From Agromyces intestinalis (GTDB lineage: Bacteria > Actinomycetota > Actinomycetes > Actinomycetales > Microbacteriaceae), in assembly GCF_008365295.1 (NCBI RefSeq), contig NZ_CP043505.1, positions 1,116,001 to 1,180,000 on the forward strand: 64,000 nt of DNA, read 5' to 3'. The position numbers and the translations under genes were made by a program. Under the pieces are notes generated by a model, which made no database searches, was not told the DNA's origin, and worked only from the letters and a program-made list of their open reading frames with translations. Numbering within the stretch: position 1 is the stretch's first letter; each line of letters opens with the position of its first letter. Positions 17,143-25,849 of the stretch are shown here, one piece after another.

Positions 17143-17177
17143 ACCTGCCGGCGCGCCGCGATCTCATCGCCCTACCT

Positions 17178-17894
17178 CTACGACGGCAGGGTCGCGTACT
17201 CGACCGGACCGGGCGCGCCACTGATGCCCCAGATCGTCTCGGCGAGGTCGTCGGGGTCGACAGTCGGCAGGCCGCCCGGCTCGACCCCGTCGAAATGCCC
17301 GGCCGCGAACAGGTCGGCGGCCGCGCTGCGCTCGATGAGCTGCCCGATCTGCAGGCTCGCGACGTGGACGCCGCGCTCGGCCGCGTCGACCGCGATCGCC
17401 GCGAGGTAGTTGAGCAGCGCGGCTTGCGCCACGCTCGAACTCGCCAGCGCCGGCGTCGGGATGCGCACCGCCGATCCTTGCGCGACGACGATGGTTCCCG
17501 ACCCGCGGTCGGTCATGGCCGGCAGCACCTCGTGGATGAGCTCGACGGGCGAGAGCAGGTTGAGCGGCAGCCAGCTCAGCAGTGTCTCGGCGGTCAGGTC
17601 GCTCGCCGCGACCGGCAGTCGCCGCACATCGCCCGGACTGTAGAGCAGCAGATCGGGGGCGGCGCCGCGCTGGTCGACGAGTTCGCGGGCGACCTCGCGA
17701 ACCCGTTCGGGGTCGGCGAGGTCGGCGATGGCGAGGTTCGCGTCGAGCCCATCGGTGCGCAGCGCGTCGCGAAGGCGAATGAGCGTCGATTCGGTGCGGC
17801 CGACGAGGTCGATGTCGTAGCCGGCGCGGCCGAATCGCCGGGCGGTCGAGAGACCGAGGGCGGGCCCGGCTCCGAAGATGGCGATCGAGGGCAT
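17178..17894 (-). CDS. short-chain dehydrogenase fold protein lacking the catalytic Tyr-Lys
   Basis: 238 aa with a Rossmann fold: nucleotide motif IFGAGPALGLSTARRF near the N-terminus and an NLLSP region in place of NAG. Where active SDRs have Tyr-x-x-x-Lys, the aligned stretch ALASSSVAQAALLNY reads Ser and Gln. Standard hydride transfer is therefore unlikely; it may bind NAD(P) as a regulator or use other residues. It is divergent from a TetR gene, and two operators lie between them, so it is probably the TetR target. I chose ATG at 17894 (MPSIAIFGAG), which places the GxGxxxG loop at the usual distance from the N-terminus. Confidence 0.8.
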   Translation of the reverse strand: MPSIAIFGAGPALGLSTARRFGRAGYDIDLVGRTESTLIRLRDALRTDGLDANLAIADLADPERVREVARELVDQRGAAPDLLLYSPGDVRRLPVAASDLTAETLLSWLPLNLLSPVELIHEVLPAMTDRGSGTIVVAQGSAVRIPTPALASSSVAQAALLNYLAAIAVDAAERGVHVASLQIGQLIERSAAADLFAAGHFDGVEPGGLPTVDPDDLAETIWGISGAPGPVEYATLPS

Positions 17895-17910
17895 GGATGC
17901 TCCGTTCGAA

Positions 17911-17928
17911 CTTGAGGGTCGCCTCAAG
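17911..17928. promoter_or_regulatory. TetR operator candidate 1
   Basis: CTTGAGG-GTCG-CCTCAAG is a perfect inverted repeat with 7-bp arms, 17 bp upstream of the SDR-like start on the minus strand. It lies between the divergent SDR-like and TetR genes. Confidence 0.6.
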
Positions 17929-17937
17929 CTAGATCAA

Positions 17938-17955
17938 TTCGAGGCATCCCTCAAG
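17938..17955. promoter_or_regulatory. TetR operator candidate 2
   Basis: TTCGAGG-CATC-CCTCAAG repeats the arrangement of the first operator, with five of seven positions of the left arm conserved and the same 4-bp spacer. It lies 21 bp upstream of the TetR start. The centres of the two sites are 27 bp apart. Confidence 0.5.
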
Positions 17956-17976
17956 TTGTTCTGCAACCATGGTCGG

Positions 17977-18636
17977 ATGCCTCCAGCTCCGACTCGGCCG
18001 CTGCGAAGCGACGCCGTCCGCAATCGCGACAAGCTCCTCGCCGCCGCCCGCGAGGAGTTCGCCGAGTCGGGGCTCCACGCGTCGCTCGAGGCGATCGCAC
18101 GCCGCGCGGGGGTCAGCGTCGGCACCCTCTATCACCACTTCACCGATCGCGCCGGCCTGATCGACGCCGCGCTCCTGCCCGTGGTCGAGCGTTCGATGGC
18201 GCATGCGCGCGCCGCCCTCGACGATCCCGACCCCTGGAACGCGCTCGTCTCGCACCTCGTCGCGATCGCCGACTGGCAGTCGCGCGACCACGGCTTCACC
18301 GACGTCTGCGTGCTCTCGCTCGACGACGACCTGCCCATCGAGCGCGCGAAACGCGAGGGCCATGGCTACTTCGAAGCACTGATCGCCCGCGCCCAGGCCT
18401 CGGGCGACGTGCGGGCCGATGTCACGCCCTCCGATGTGGGGCTGCTCGTCTGGTCGATCGTGCAGTCGACGGCGGCGATCCGCGCCGAGCGCCCCACCGC
18501 CTGGAAGCGGCACCTCGCGATCATGCTCGACGGGCTGCGCGCCGGCGCGGCCCATCCGCTCGCCGAACCCCCGCTCGACCCCGCTCAACTCGCCGAGGCG
18601 ATGGCGTTCCCGGGTGCGCGGCCGGGACCGAGGTAG
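17977..18636 (+). CDS. TetR-family transcriptional repressor
   Basis: 219 aa. The N-terminal helix-turn-helix (about residues 15-60) reads NRDKLLAAAREEFAESGLHA, then AGVSVGTLYHHFTDRAGLI, typical of TetR. The C-terminal ligand domain is all helical, as usual. The start ATG at 17977 gives MPPAPTRPLRSDAV; longer readings from 17878 would run through both operators. It probably represses itself and the divergent SDR-like gene through the CTTGAGG-type sites. The inducer is unknown. Confidence 0.9.
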   Translation: MPPAPTRPLRSDAVRNRDKLLAAAREEFAESGLHASLEAIARRAGVSVGTLYHHFTDRAGLIDAALLPVVERSMAHARAALDDPDPWNALVSHLVAIADWQSRDHGFTDVCVLSLDDDLPIERAKREGHGYFEALIARAQASGDVRADVTPSDVGLLVWSIVQSTAAIRAERPTAWKRHLAIMLDGLRAGAAHPLAEPPLDPAQLAEAMAFPGARPGPR

Positions 18637-18725
18637 CCGCCGGTACACGAGCCGAATGAGCGCGCCGAACATCGCCGCACGGGGTTCCCGATCTGCGCGT
18701 CGGTGCCCGGCGACGCCCGAATCGA

Positions 18726-20642
18726 TCAGGTCGCCGGCGACGTGGTGCGCGTCACCCGGAACGCCGTGCCGACGATGCCGACGACGGCGATGCCGACGAC
18801 CGACGCGGCGAGCCCCCCGTACAGCACGGGGTCGACGCGCAGGGTGAAGCCGCCCAGCAGTCCGTGGCCGACGCCGATCAGCGCGGGCACCACGGCTGCC
18901 GTCCCGAGCACCAGGGCGGTGATCGCGACGAACGACGACTCGACGGCCGCCATCGCGATGAGCTGCCGGCGCGTGGCACCCGTGCGGTGCAGCAGTCGCC
19001 ACTCGTCGCGGCGCCCTGCCGTCATCGTGGTGAGCGTGTTCGCCGCCGCGATCGCGATGAACGCGAGCAAGGTGAGGAGCAGTGTGGTCGACAGCCCCTG
19101 CTGGGCGGCGCCCCCGGCCGCCACGGCCTCGGCGTACTCGGCCACCCCCGTGGACTCCAGGCCGAGAGCCGCGACCAGGTCGCGCACCTCGTCGGCCGTG
19201 CCGGGCGCGAGCCGCAGGTACACCGCATCATGCGGCGCGCCGTGCGCCGAGCGGGCGCTCTCGGCGACGAGGTAGTCGCCGAACCCCAGTCCGCGAGTGA
19301 AGATCGCCGCGATCGTGAGCGTCTCGTCGGCACCGTCGGCGTATCGCACCCGGATGCGGTCGCCGACGCCCTTCCCCGACCCGAGCACCGTCTCGGCGCT
19401 GACGGCCACGGCACCCGTTCCGAGGTCGGCCAGCGACCCTGCGCTCACCGCGGGGTCGACGATGCCGCCGGTCGTCGGCACCGAACGCAGCGCGGCGGGC
19501 TCCCACGACACGGACCCGAGGAACGGCAGCTCCTCGTCTCCGTCGTCGACCTTGGTTTCGGCGAGGAGTGTACCGGTGGGGGCCGCCTCGACGACCTCGG
19601 GCAGGTTCATGACGGCCTGCACGTCCTCGGCCGTCAAGGTGTGCTGAGCGGTGACGACCAGGTCGGCATCCAGTCCCGCGCGCAGCTGAGCTGCGGCCGC
19701 GTCGGTCGTCGTGAGGTTCACCCCGGTCTGCACCGTCCCCAGGGCGAGCAGCAGGGCGAGCGGCACGACGGCCGTCGTGAGGCGGCGCGAGAATCCGCGC
19801 GCGTTGAGCAGCGCGAGCGTGCCGCCGGCGCCTCGCAGCGCGTGGGCCACTCGAGGAACGCGGGATGCCTCCAGGGCGCGACGTGCCGCAGAGGCCAGGA
19901 TCAGCGGCCCGGCGAGCGCAACGGCGGTGATCAGCAGGAACGCGGAGACGGCACCGGTCGCGCTGCCGATCGTGCCCGGCACGAAGAACGGCGTCAGGGC
20001 GACGAGCACGCCCGCGACCGCGACCGCAACGGCCGCGATCCTGCGACCGCTTCCGACCGTCGGCGCCTCGACCGCGCTCCCGGCGACCGCGGCGACGGGG
20101 CTCGTGCGCAGCGTCTCGCGTGCGGCGACCCGAGCGGCCAGGACGCCGGTGGGCACGAGCACCAGCAGCATCGCGAGCACCGGCCAGCCCGAGATCGTCA
20201 TCGCGAACCCGGCCGAGACGATGCCGGATTCCGACAGCAGCGGAGTGAGCAGCGACGCGGCGGCCAATCCCGGCAGGGCGCCGAGCGGTGCCGCGACGGC
20301 GAACACGCCGAGCACCTCGATCGTGATGCGCCGACGCACCTGGCCGCGGGTCGCGCCGACCGCGCGCAGCAGGGCGAACTCGCGGCGGCGCTGACGCAGC
20401 GCGGCGGCGAACGTCGAGCCGATCACCAGCACGACGATCAGGATCGTCGTGCCTGCGAACGAACCCGCGATGGTGCTCAGCAGCGAACCCTCGGCGAGCG
20501 GGCCGGAGGCTGAGGCGCGCAGCCCCGACTCCAACACGACACCGGTGGTGGTCAGCAACGCCGAGGCGAGCAGCACGATGAGCGCGCTGCCGATGAGACT
20601 CGTGCGATGGAAACGCGCTGCGGAGAGGGCGGACTTCAGCAT
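18726..20642 (-). CDS. FtsX-like ABC transporter permease (MacB/LolE type)
   Basis: 638-aa membrane protein with two FtsX-type domains. It has an N-terminal membrane helix (residues 15-37), then helices near 65-85, 110-130 and 150-170, and a second set from about 510 to the C-terminus around a large external domain (residues about 300-500). The coupling motif EFALLRAVGATRGQVRR and its second copy EWRLLHRTGATRRQLIAM mark both halves. With the ATPase 1 nt upstream it forms an efflux or membrane-extraction pump. The adjacent two-component system suggests induction by an envelope-active compound. Confidence 0.88.
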   Translation of the reverse strand: MLKSALSAARFHRTSLIGSALIVLLASALLTTTGVVLESGLRASASGPLAEGSLLSTIAGSFAGTTILIVVLVIGSTFAAALRQRRREFALLRAVGATRGQVRRRITIEVLGVFAVAAPLGALPGLAAASLLTPLLSESGIVSAGFAMTISGWPVLAMLLVLVPTGVLAARVAARETLRTSPVAAVAGSAVEAPTVGSGRRIAAVAVAVAGVLVALTPFFVPGTIGSATGAVSAFLLITAVALAGPLILASAARRALEASRVPRVAHALRGAGGTLALLNARGFSRRLTTAVVPLALLLALGTVQTGVNLTTTDAAAAQLRAGLDADLVVTAQHTLTAEDVQAVMNLPEVVEAAPTGTLLAETKVDDGDEELPFLGSVSWEPAALRSVPTTGGIVDPAVSAGSLADLGTGAVAVSAETVLGSGKGVGDRIRVRYADGADETLTIAAIFTRGLGFGDYLVAESARSAHGAPHDAVYLRLAPGTADEVRDLVAALGLESTGVAEYAEAVAAGGAAQQGLSTTLLLTLLAFIAIAAANTLTTMTAGRRDEWRLLHRTGATRRQLIAMAAVESSFVAITALVLGTAAVVPALIGVGHGLLGGFTLRVDPVLYGGLAASVVGIAVVGIVGTAFRVTRTTSPAT

Positions 20643-20643
20643 G

Positions 20644-21405
20644 TCAGCGCCCCCCGAGCTCGATCATGCGAGCAGAGATCTGCTCGGTCGTGGGCGTGTC
20701 GAGATGGCCGACGAACTGCCCGTCGGCGAGGAACAGCACGTGGTCCGCCGCCGCCGCGACCCGTGCGTCGTGGGTGACGACCACGAGGGTCTGGCCGAGA
20801 TGTTTCGCGGTGGAGCGCAGCACCTCGAGCACGTGAGCCGCCGTGTTCGAGTCGAGTGCGCCGGTCGGCTCGTCGGCGAACACCACCTCGGGCCGTGTGA
20901 TCAACGCCCGGGCGATCGCCGCGCGCTGCGCCTGGCCGCCCGAGAGCTCGCCCGGGAGCCGATCTTCCATGCCGCTCAACCCGACCGCCGACAGCAGGTG
21001 GTGCTGCCACGCCGGGTCGGGTCGGCGTCCGCCCAGGATGAGCGGCAGGCCGACGTTCTCGGCGACGGTCAGATGCGCGATGAGGTTGTACGACTGGAAT
21101 ACGAAGCCGATGCGGTCGCGGCGGAACCGGGTGAGGTCGTCGGCCGAGAGTCCCGTCAGGTCGGTGTCGCCGATGACGACCCGCCCGCCGGTGGGCACGT
21201 CCAGTCCGGCCGCGCAGTTCAGGAACGTCGACTTGCCCGATCCCGACGGGCCCATGACGGCGACGAACGAACCCAGGGCGATCGTCAGCGACACCGAACG
21301 CAGGGCGTGGATGACCCCCGCGCCGTCGGGGAATGCCTTGTCGACCTGCATCAGGTGAACCGCGGTCGCCGCACGCGGCGGCGCGGTCGGTGTCGGTGCG
21401 TGCAT
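20644..21405 (-). CDS. ABC exporter ATP-binding protein (LolD/MacB type)
   Basis: 253 aa. Walker A is GPSGSGKST, the signature LSGGQAQR, and Walker B VVFADEPTGALDS, the form typical of LolD/MacB ATPases that drive FtsX-like permeases. AAGGAG a few bases upstream fixes ATG at 21405; the longer reading from 21486 has no support. It is followed immediately by the permease gene. Upstream lies the response regulator of a NarL-type pair, so the four genes form a sense-and-export module. Confidence 0.9.
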   Translation of the reverse strand: MHAPTPTAPPRAATAVHLMQVDKAFPDGAGVIHALRSVSLTIALGSFVAVMGPSGSGKSTFLNCAAGLDVPTGGRVVIGDTDLTGLSADDLTRFRRDRIGFVFQSYNLIAHLTVAENVGLPLILGGRRPDPAWQHHLLSAVGLSGMEDRLPGELSGGQAQRAAIARALITRPEVVFADEPTGALDSNTAAHVLEVLRSTAKHLGQTLVVVTHDARVAAAADHVLFLADGQFVGHLDTPTTEQISARMIELGGR

Positions 21406-21503
21406 CGGGACTCCTTGCGTCGAGGAACGACGGCGCTGCACCGTCACCCACGACGATAGGAACCGGCGAGATCCGGTTCGAGCCACCGACGATGCAGATC
21501 CCC

Positions 21504-21527
21504 GACTTGCATCCTTCGATGCAAGTC
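21504..21527. terminator. perfect 9-bp hairpin between response regulator and ABC genes
   Basis: GACTTGCAT-CCTTCG-ATGCAAGTC lies 13 nt after the stop of the response regulator and about 100 nt before the ATPase start. There is no T-run on either strand, so it may be an operator for the ABC promoter rather than a terminator. Confidence 0.4.
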
Positions 21528-21539
21528 CGGCCCATCAGC

Positions 21540-22205
21540 TCAGTCGGGAACCTCGACCACCCGGTTCTGATACGCCCACACCACGGCCTGCAGACGCGAG
21601 CGCACGCCGAGCTTCGGAAGCATCCGCGCCAGGTGCGACTTCACCGTCGAGATCTCGAGCACCAGTTCGCCGGCGATCTCCTCGTTCGACATGCCCTGCG
21701 CGAGCAGCAGCAGGATCTCGGTCTCCCGTGCGGTGAGCACGTCGGCGGCGCGCTGCGCCGTGACCGGCATCGTGCGTCGCCTGGTCGCGAACTCGCGCAG
21801 CACGCGATGGGTCAGCGCGTCGTCCAGCGTTCCCCGGCCCTCGGCGACCGACCGCACGGCCGAGACGATCGTGTCGGGGTCGGCGTCCTTGAGCAGGAAC
21901 CCGGATGCCCCGGCCTCGAGCGCGCCGAAGACGTAGTCGTCGAGGTCGAACGTGGTCAGCACGAGCACCGGCAGCGGGTCGGCGACCTCGGGGCCGCACA
22001 GCTCCCGGGCGGCGCTGATCCCGTCCCGCCCCGGCATGCGGATGTCGAGACACACCACGTCGGGCCGCAGCGACCGGGCGAGCGACACCGCCTCGATGCC
22101 GTCGGCCGCGACACCGACGACCTCGATGTCGTCCTCGGCACCGAGCAGCACCGACAGGCCCGTGCGCACCAACGGCTGGTCGTCGGCGATCACCACCCGG
22201 ATCAT
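21540..22205 (-). CDS. NarL/LuxR-type response regulator
   Basis: 221 aa. The receiver domain starts MIRVVIADDQPLVRTGLSVL with the acidic pair, has the phospho-acceptor Asp in VVCLDIRMPG (about residue 54) and the Lys in FLLKDADP. The C-terminal LuxR helix-turn-helix (LTARETEILLLLAQGMSNEE, about 150-215) binds DNA. It overlaps the stop of its kinase gene as ATGA (22202-22205), so it is co-translated with the sensor. Likely target: the FtsX-type exporter genes just downstream. Confidence 0.92.
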   Translation of the reverse strand: MIRVVIADDQPLVRTGLSVLLGAEDDIEVVGVAADGIEAVSLARSLRPDVVCLDIRMPGRDGISAARELCGPEVADPLPVLVLTTFDLDDYVFGALEAGASGFLLKDADPDTIVSAVRSVAEGRGTLDDALTHRVLREFATRRRTMPVTAQRAADVLTARETEILLLLAQGMSNEEIAGELVLEISTVKSHLARMLPKLGVRSRLQAVVWAYQNRVVEVPD

Positions 22206-23509
22206 CGGGGCACTCCCGGCGTCCGGCCCGAGTCATCCGGGGCGGCCGTGCCGGCCGCGCGGTCCCGCGCGAGCCGCAATCGCACCTGCCAGCCGCCGTC
22301 GGCCGTACGCCCGTAGCTCAGCTCGCCGCCGACGAGTTCGGCGCGCTCGCGCATGCCGATCAGGCCGAACCCGCCGCCGGTGCCGATCGCCGACGGCGCG
22401 GTGCCGGGCGCCGACGGCGCGGCGGGCGCATGAGTGACGGTGATCGTGACCGCCGTCGAGTCGCTGTCGTCGATCGTCACGCGGCGGCCGGCACCGGGGG
22501 CGTGCAGCGCGGCGTTCGCCAGCGACTCCTGCACCATCCGGTACGCGGTGAGCTGGGCGAGCGGCCCGACACCGGCGCCGAGTTCGGGTGCGTCCCCGAC
22601 GGTCACGAACTCGGTCGCCGTTCCATCCGGCTGAGCCGTCGCCACCAGTTCGGCAACCGTCGCCAGCGACTCCAGCGACAGCTCGGCGGCGTCGTCGCCG
22701 CGCAGGAGGCCGACGACGCGGCGCAGATCCGCGAGGACCGCGATGCTCTGGTCACGGACCTGCAGCACCGACTCCTTCGCCTCGGCGGGCCGGCGGTCGA
22801 TCTGCCGGTGGATGGCCGACGCCATGAGCGCGATGCCCGACAGGTGGTGCGCAGCGATGTCGTGCAGCTCGCGTGCCATCGCCGCGCGCTCGCGCGCCAC
22901 CGAGGCCTGCACGAGGGCATCGCGCTCACGCGCCAGGGCGCGCAGCTCGCCCGAGTGGGCCTCGCGTGCCTCGCGTCGGCTGAACACCACGAGCGCGAGG
23001 AGCAGCGGCAGACCGGTCGCAACGGCGGTCTGCACGATGGCCAACCCGATCGCGACGGCGGGGTCGAGCTCGTCGCTCCGAATCTCGGCGACGACGTTGG
23101 CCACCACCATGATGCCGGCGGCGAGTGCGAGCACGCGCCACAGGGATCGCAGCGAACGGGTGCTGAAGACCAGGTAGACGGCGATGAGATAGGCGAGCGT
23201 GGCGAGGCTCAGATAGGCAGGGGGCACCGCCCATGCGAGCACGAACGCGATCCCGGCGACGAGCGTCAGCACGACGACCGGCATCCGACGCGCCCACGGG
23301 AGCGCGATCGACTGGGCGGTGACCGCCGCCAGGGTCGCCCACCACGGTGCGCTGCCCGGCGGCGCGGCGATGGCCGCCGGCTCGGTCGGGGCGATCGCCG
23401 GGAGGGCGACGAGCACCCCGGCGATGACGAGCCAGCAGACCGCCGCCAGGATGCCCGCGCTCCAGTCGCTCCCGACGCGCGCTGTTCGAGGAAGGCCGAC
23501 GGGAGACAT
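22202..23509 (-). CDS. NarL-partner sensor histidine kinase
   Basis: 435 aa. The N-terminal half has about five to six membrane helices with almost no external loops (intramembrane-sensing layout). A HisKA_3 helix follows with the phosphorylated His in ERAAMARELHDIAAHHLSG, then a HATPase_c domain ending in GGGFGLIGMRERAELVGGEL. The start ATG at 23509 is preceded by TAGAGT at 7 nt, a likely leaderless -10 element, and an upstream start is not needed. It is coupled to its response regulator and lies beside an export ABC transporter, a pairing common in resistance to membrane-active peptides. Confidence 0.9.
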   Translation of the reverse strand: MSPVGLPRTARVGSDWSAGILAAVCWLVIAGVLVALPAIAPTEPAAIAAPPGSAPWWATLAAVTAQSIALPWARRMPVVVLTLVAGIAFVLAWAVPPAYLSLATLAYLIAVYLVFSTRSLRSLWRVLALAAGIMVVANVVAEIRSDELDPAVAIGLAIVQTAVATGLPLLLALVVFSRREAREAHSGELRALARERDALVQASVARERAAMARELHDIAAHHLSGIALMASAIHRQIDRRPAEAKESVLQVRDQSIAVLADLRRVVGLLRGDDAAELSLESLATVAELVATAQPDGTATEFVTVGDAPELGAGVGPLAQLTAYRMVQESLANAALHAPGAGRRVTIDDSDSTAVTITVTHAPAAPSAPGTAPSAIGTGGGFGLIGMRERAELVGGELSYGRTADGGWQVRLRLARDRAAGTAAPDDSGRTPGVPR

Positions 23510-23553
23510 GGCCCACACTCTAGACGGGTGCTTCCGCCGCGCCGGGCCGCGCC

Positions 23554-24273
23554 CTACCGGGCCAGGTGCGCCAGCGCGTCGCCGATGAGTGCGGCGACCG
23601 CGTCGGGCTGCGACACCATGACCGAGTGGGATACCCCGGGCACCTCCCTGATCTCGAGGCCGCCGGCGCGCTGCGCCATGAAGCGAAGCCCCTCGACGGG
23701 GATGTTCTTGTCGGCGTCTCCGAAGATGAACCACGAGGGCAGCGACTTCCAGGCGGGCACGTCAGCCGGCTGGGGCTCGCCGAGCGCGAAGTCGCGGATC
23801 GGCCGCTGCGTACGTGCCTGGATCGCCGCCTCCGCGGGGTCGACGTCTGCGGCGAACTGGCCCGGGAAGAGGTCTCGGTCGACGACCAGGTCGTTCGTGC
23901 CGTCGCCGAGGGGGTAGGCCCGAATCGTGTCGCCGAGCGTGCTGCCCGGGAACTGCCCGGTCAGTTGCAGCGCGTTCTCGCCGTGATCGGGAGCGAACGC
24001 GGCGACGTAGACGAGCCCGACGACCGCGGGATCGTCGACGGCCGCTTCGGTGATGACGGCGCCGCCGTAGGAGTGGCCGACGAGCAGCACCGGCCCGTCG
24101 ATGCCCGCCACCGCCCGCCTGACGTTCTCGGCGTCGGTGGTGACACTGCGGAGCGGGTTGGGGGTCGCGACGGCGGGGATGCCCCGGTCGCTCAGTCGGG
24201 CGATGACCCCCGACCAGCTGGCGGACTCGGCGAATGCCCCGTGGACGAGGACGACGGTGATTGCATCTGACAT
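23554..24273 (-). CDS. alpha/beta hydrolase
   Basis: 239 aa. The oxyanion region is VVLVHGAFAESASW, the nucleophile elbow VGHSYGG (Ser near residue 75), and the catalytic His lies in EVPGVSHSVMVSQP. The family pattern is that of HNL/esterase-like and signal-hydrolase proteins (salicylate esterase-like). No signal peptide. CAGGAGAA upstream of ATG 24273 sets the start. It is the last gene of a run with a RidA protein and another hydrolase, so a small stress- or detoxification-type operon is likely. The substrate is unknown. Confidence 0.82.
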   Translation of the reverse strand: MSDAITVVLVHGAFAESASWSGVIARLSDRGIPAVATPNPLRSVTTDAENVRRAVAGIDGPVLLVGHSYGGAVITEAAVDDPAVVGLVYVAAFAPDHGENALQLTGQFPGSTLGDTIRAYPLGDGTNDLVVDRDLFPGQFAADVDPAEAAIQARTQRPIRDFALGEPQPADVPAWKSLPSWFIFGDADKNIPVEGLRFMAQRAGGLEIREVPGVSHSVMVSQPDAVAALIGDALAHLAR

Positions 24274-24301
24274 GTTCGGTTCTCCTGAGCAGGTGGTGGG
24301 T

Positions 24302-24766
24302 TTACGAGAAGGCAACGATGAGCTCGACTTCGACGGGCGAGTCGAGCGGCAGAACGGCGACGCCGACCGCACTGCGTGCGTGCACGCCCGCGTGGCCGAA
24401 AATGGAGCCGAGTACTTCGGACGCCCCGTTCAGCACCGCGGGTTGCGCGGTGAAGGTCGGATCGGAGGCGACGAACCCCACGACCTTGACGATTCGCGTC
24501 ACCCGATCCAAGCTTCCGAGCACCTCCGCGATCGCCGAGAGGGCGTTGAGCGCCGCGATCCTCGCGGCGGCGTGGGCCTCGTCCGCGGACACCGCCGCGC
24601 CGACCTTGCCCGAGACGGGGAGCTTGCCGTCGACGAGCGGCAGTTGGCCCGCGGTGAAGACGAGGCCGCCGGAGACGACCGCGGGCGCATACGTGCCCGC
24701 TGGAGCCGGTGAGCGATGCGGGAGCGCGATGCCCAGCTCTGCCAGGCGGGCTTCGATCTGCGCCAT
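24302..24766 (-). CDS. RidA/YjgF family protein
   Basis: 154 aa. It has RidA-fold features: SGGLVFTAGQLPLVDGKLPV, then ARIAALNALSAIAEVLGSLD and RIVKVVGFVASDPTF. The C-terminal catalytic Arg region differs from the archetype: where RidA has ARxxVxVxxLP, this reads ARSAVGVAVLPLDSPVEVEL, so the Arg is kept. It may deaminate reactive imines. Its start overlaps the stop of the hydrolase upstream (TGATG), giving translational coupling, and the second hydrolase follows 28 nt downstream. Confidence 0.85.
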   Translation of the reverse strand: MAQIEARLAELGIALPHRSPAPAGTYAPAVVSGGLVFTAGQLPLVDGKLPVSGKVGAAVSADEAHAAARIAALNALSAIAEVLGSLDRVTRIVKVVGFVASDPTFTAQPAVLNGASEVLGSIFGHAGVHARSAVGVAVLPLDSPVEVELIVAFS

Positions 24767-25587
24767 CAGCGGGCGATGAAGTCGAGGATGTCGGCGACGA
24801 GCGCTGCTCGGAAGTCACCGTGGATGCCGTGCGGCGCTCCGGGGTAGACCTTCAGCGTGCCGTCTCGGACGAGCTCGATCGACCTGAGCGCGGCCGCCCC
24901 GATGGGCACGATCTGGTCGTCATCGCCGTGCGCGATGAGGATCGGGACATCCAGCGCCGTGAGATCTTCGGTGAAGTCGGTCTCCGAGAACGCCGCGATG
25001 CAGTCGTAGGCGGCCGCGAGGTTCACCAGCATCCCCTGGCGCCAGAAGTCGTCCTTCGCGCCCTGCGACACCGTGGCGCCCGCCCGGTTCGCGCCGAAGA
25101 ACGGCTCGGCGAGGTCCTGGTAGTACTGCGAGGCGTCGGCGAGGACCCCGGCCCGGATACCGTCGAACACGTCGATCGGCAGTCCGTCGGGGTTGGCGTC
25201 GGAGCGCACCATGATCGGCGGAACCGCACCGATCGTGACGACCTTCGCCACGCGGCCCGCGCCGTGCTGCGCCGCATAGCGCACCACCTCGCCGCCGCCC
25301 GTGGAATGGCCGATCACGGTCAGGTCGCGCAGGTCCAGTGCCTCGACGAGCTCCGCGAGGTCGCGGGCGTAGGTGTCCATGTCGTTGCCCGTGTACGTCT
25401 TCGACGACCTGCCGTGGCCGCGACGGTCGTGGGCGATCGCCTGGTATCCGGCGTCGGCGATGAGCTTCAGTTCGACCTGCCAGGCGTCCGAGCTGAGCGG
25501 CCAGCCGTGGCTGAACAGGACCGGCCGGCCGGAGCCCTGCGTCGTGTAGAAGATCTCGGTTCCGTCGGACGTGGTGAGGTGCGGCAT
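24766..25587 (-). CDS. alpha/beta hydrolase, non-haem chloroperoxidase-like
   Basis: 273 aa. It begins MPHLTTSDGTEIFYTTQGSG, followed by the motifs VLFSHGWPLSSDAW, HDRRGHGRS, and the nucleophile GHSTGGGEVVRYAA. The late Asp in AHGDDDQIVP and His in GAPHGIHGDF complete the triad. This is the pattern of cofactor-free haloperoxidases/arylesterases, which also act as plain esterases. AGGAAT precedes the ATG. First gene of the hydrolase, RidA, hydrolase operon, divergent from an ABC transporter with 262 bp between. Confidence 0.88.
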   Translation of the reverse strand: MPHLTTSDGTEIFYTTQGSGRPVLFSHGWPLSSDAWQVELKLIADAGYQAIAHDRRGHGRSSKTYTGNDMDTYARDLAELVEALDLRDLTVIGHSTGGGEVVRYAAQHGAGRVAKVVTIGAVPPIMVRSDANPDGLPIDVFDGIRAGVLADASQYYQDLAEPFFGANRAGATVSQGAKDDFWRQGMLVNLAAAYDCIAAFSETDFTEDLTALDVPILIAHGDDDQIVPIGAAALRSIELVRDGTLKVYPGAPHGIHGDFRAALVADILDFIAR

Positions 25588-25849
25588 ATGCGATTCCTGA
25601 TTCTGGTGTGTCGCCGATCGCGGCGTGACGTGCGGGTGCTGCTCGAGTCGGCTCGACACTATGAACGCCCGGGATGCCCCATCGGCCCCCGGCAGAGGTA
25701 TCTTCCCGGAGTCGTGTACCTCGCAAGGATGAGGCGATGCCCTCATCCGCGAGGCGTACGAGCCCGTGCACAGATACCCCAGCCGGGGGCCGACACGCGG
25801 GGCCTCGCGTTCCTACCGTTGAGACCTACCCAGACGAAGGGAACATCCC

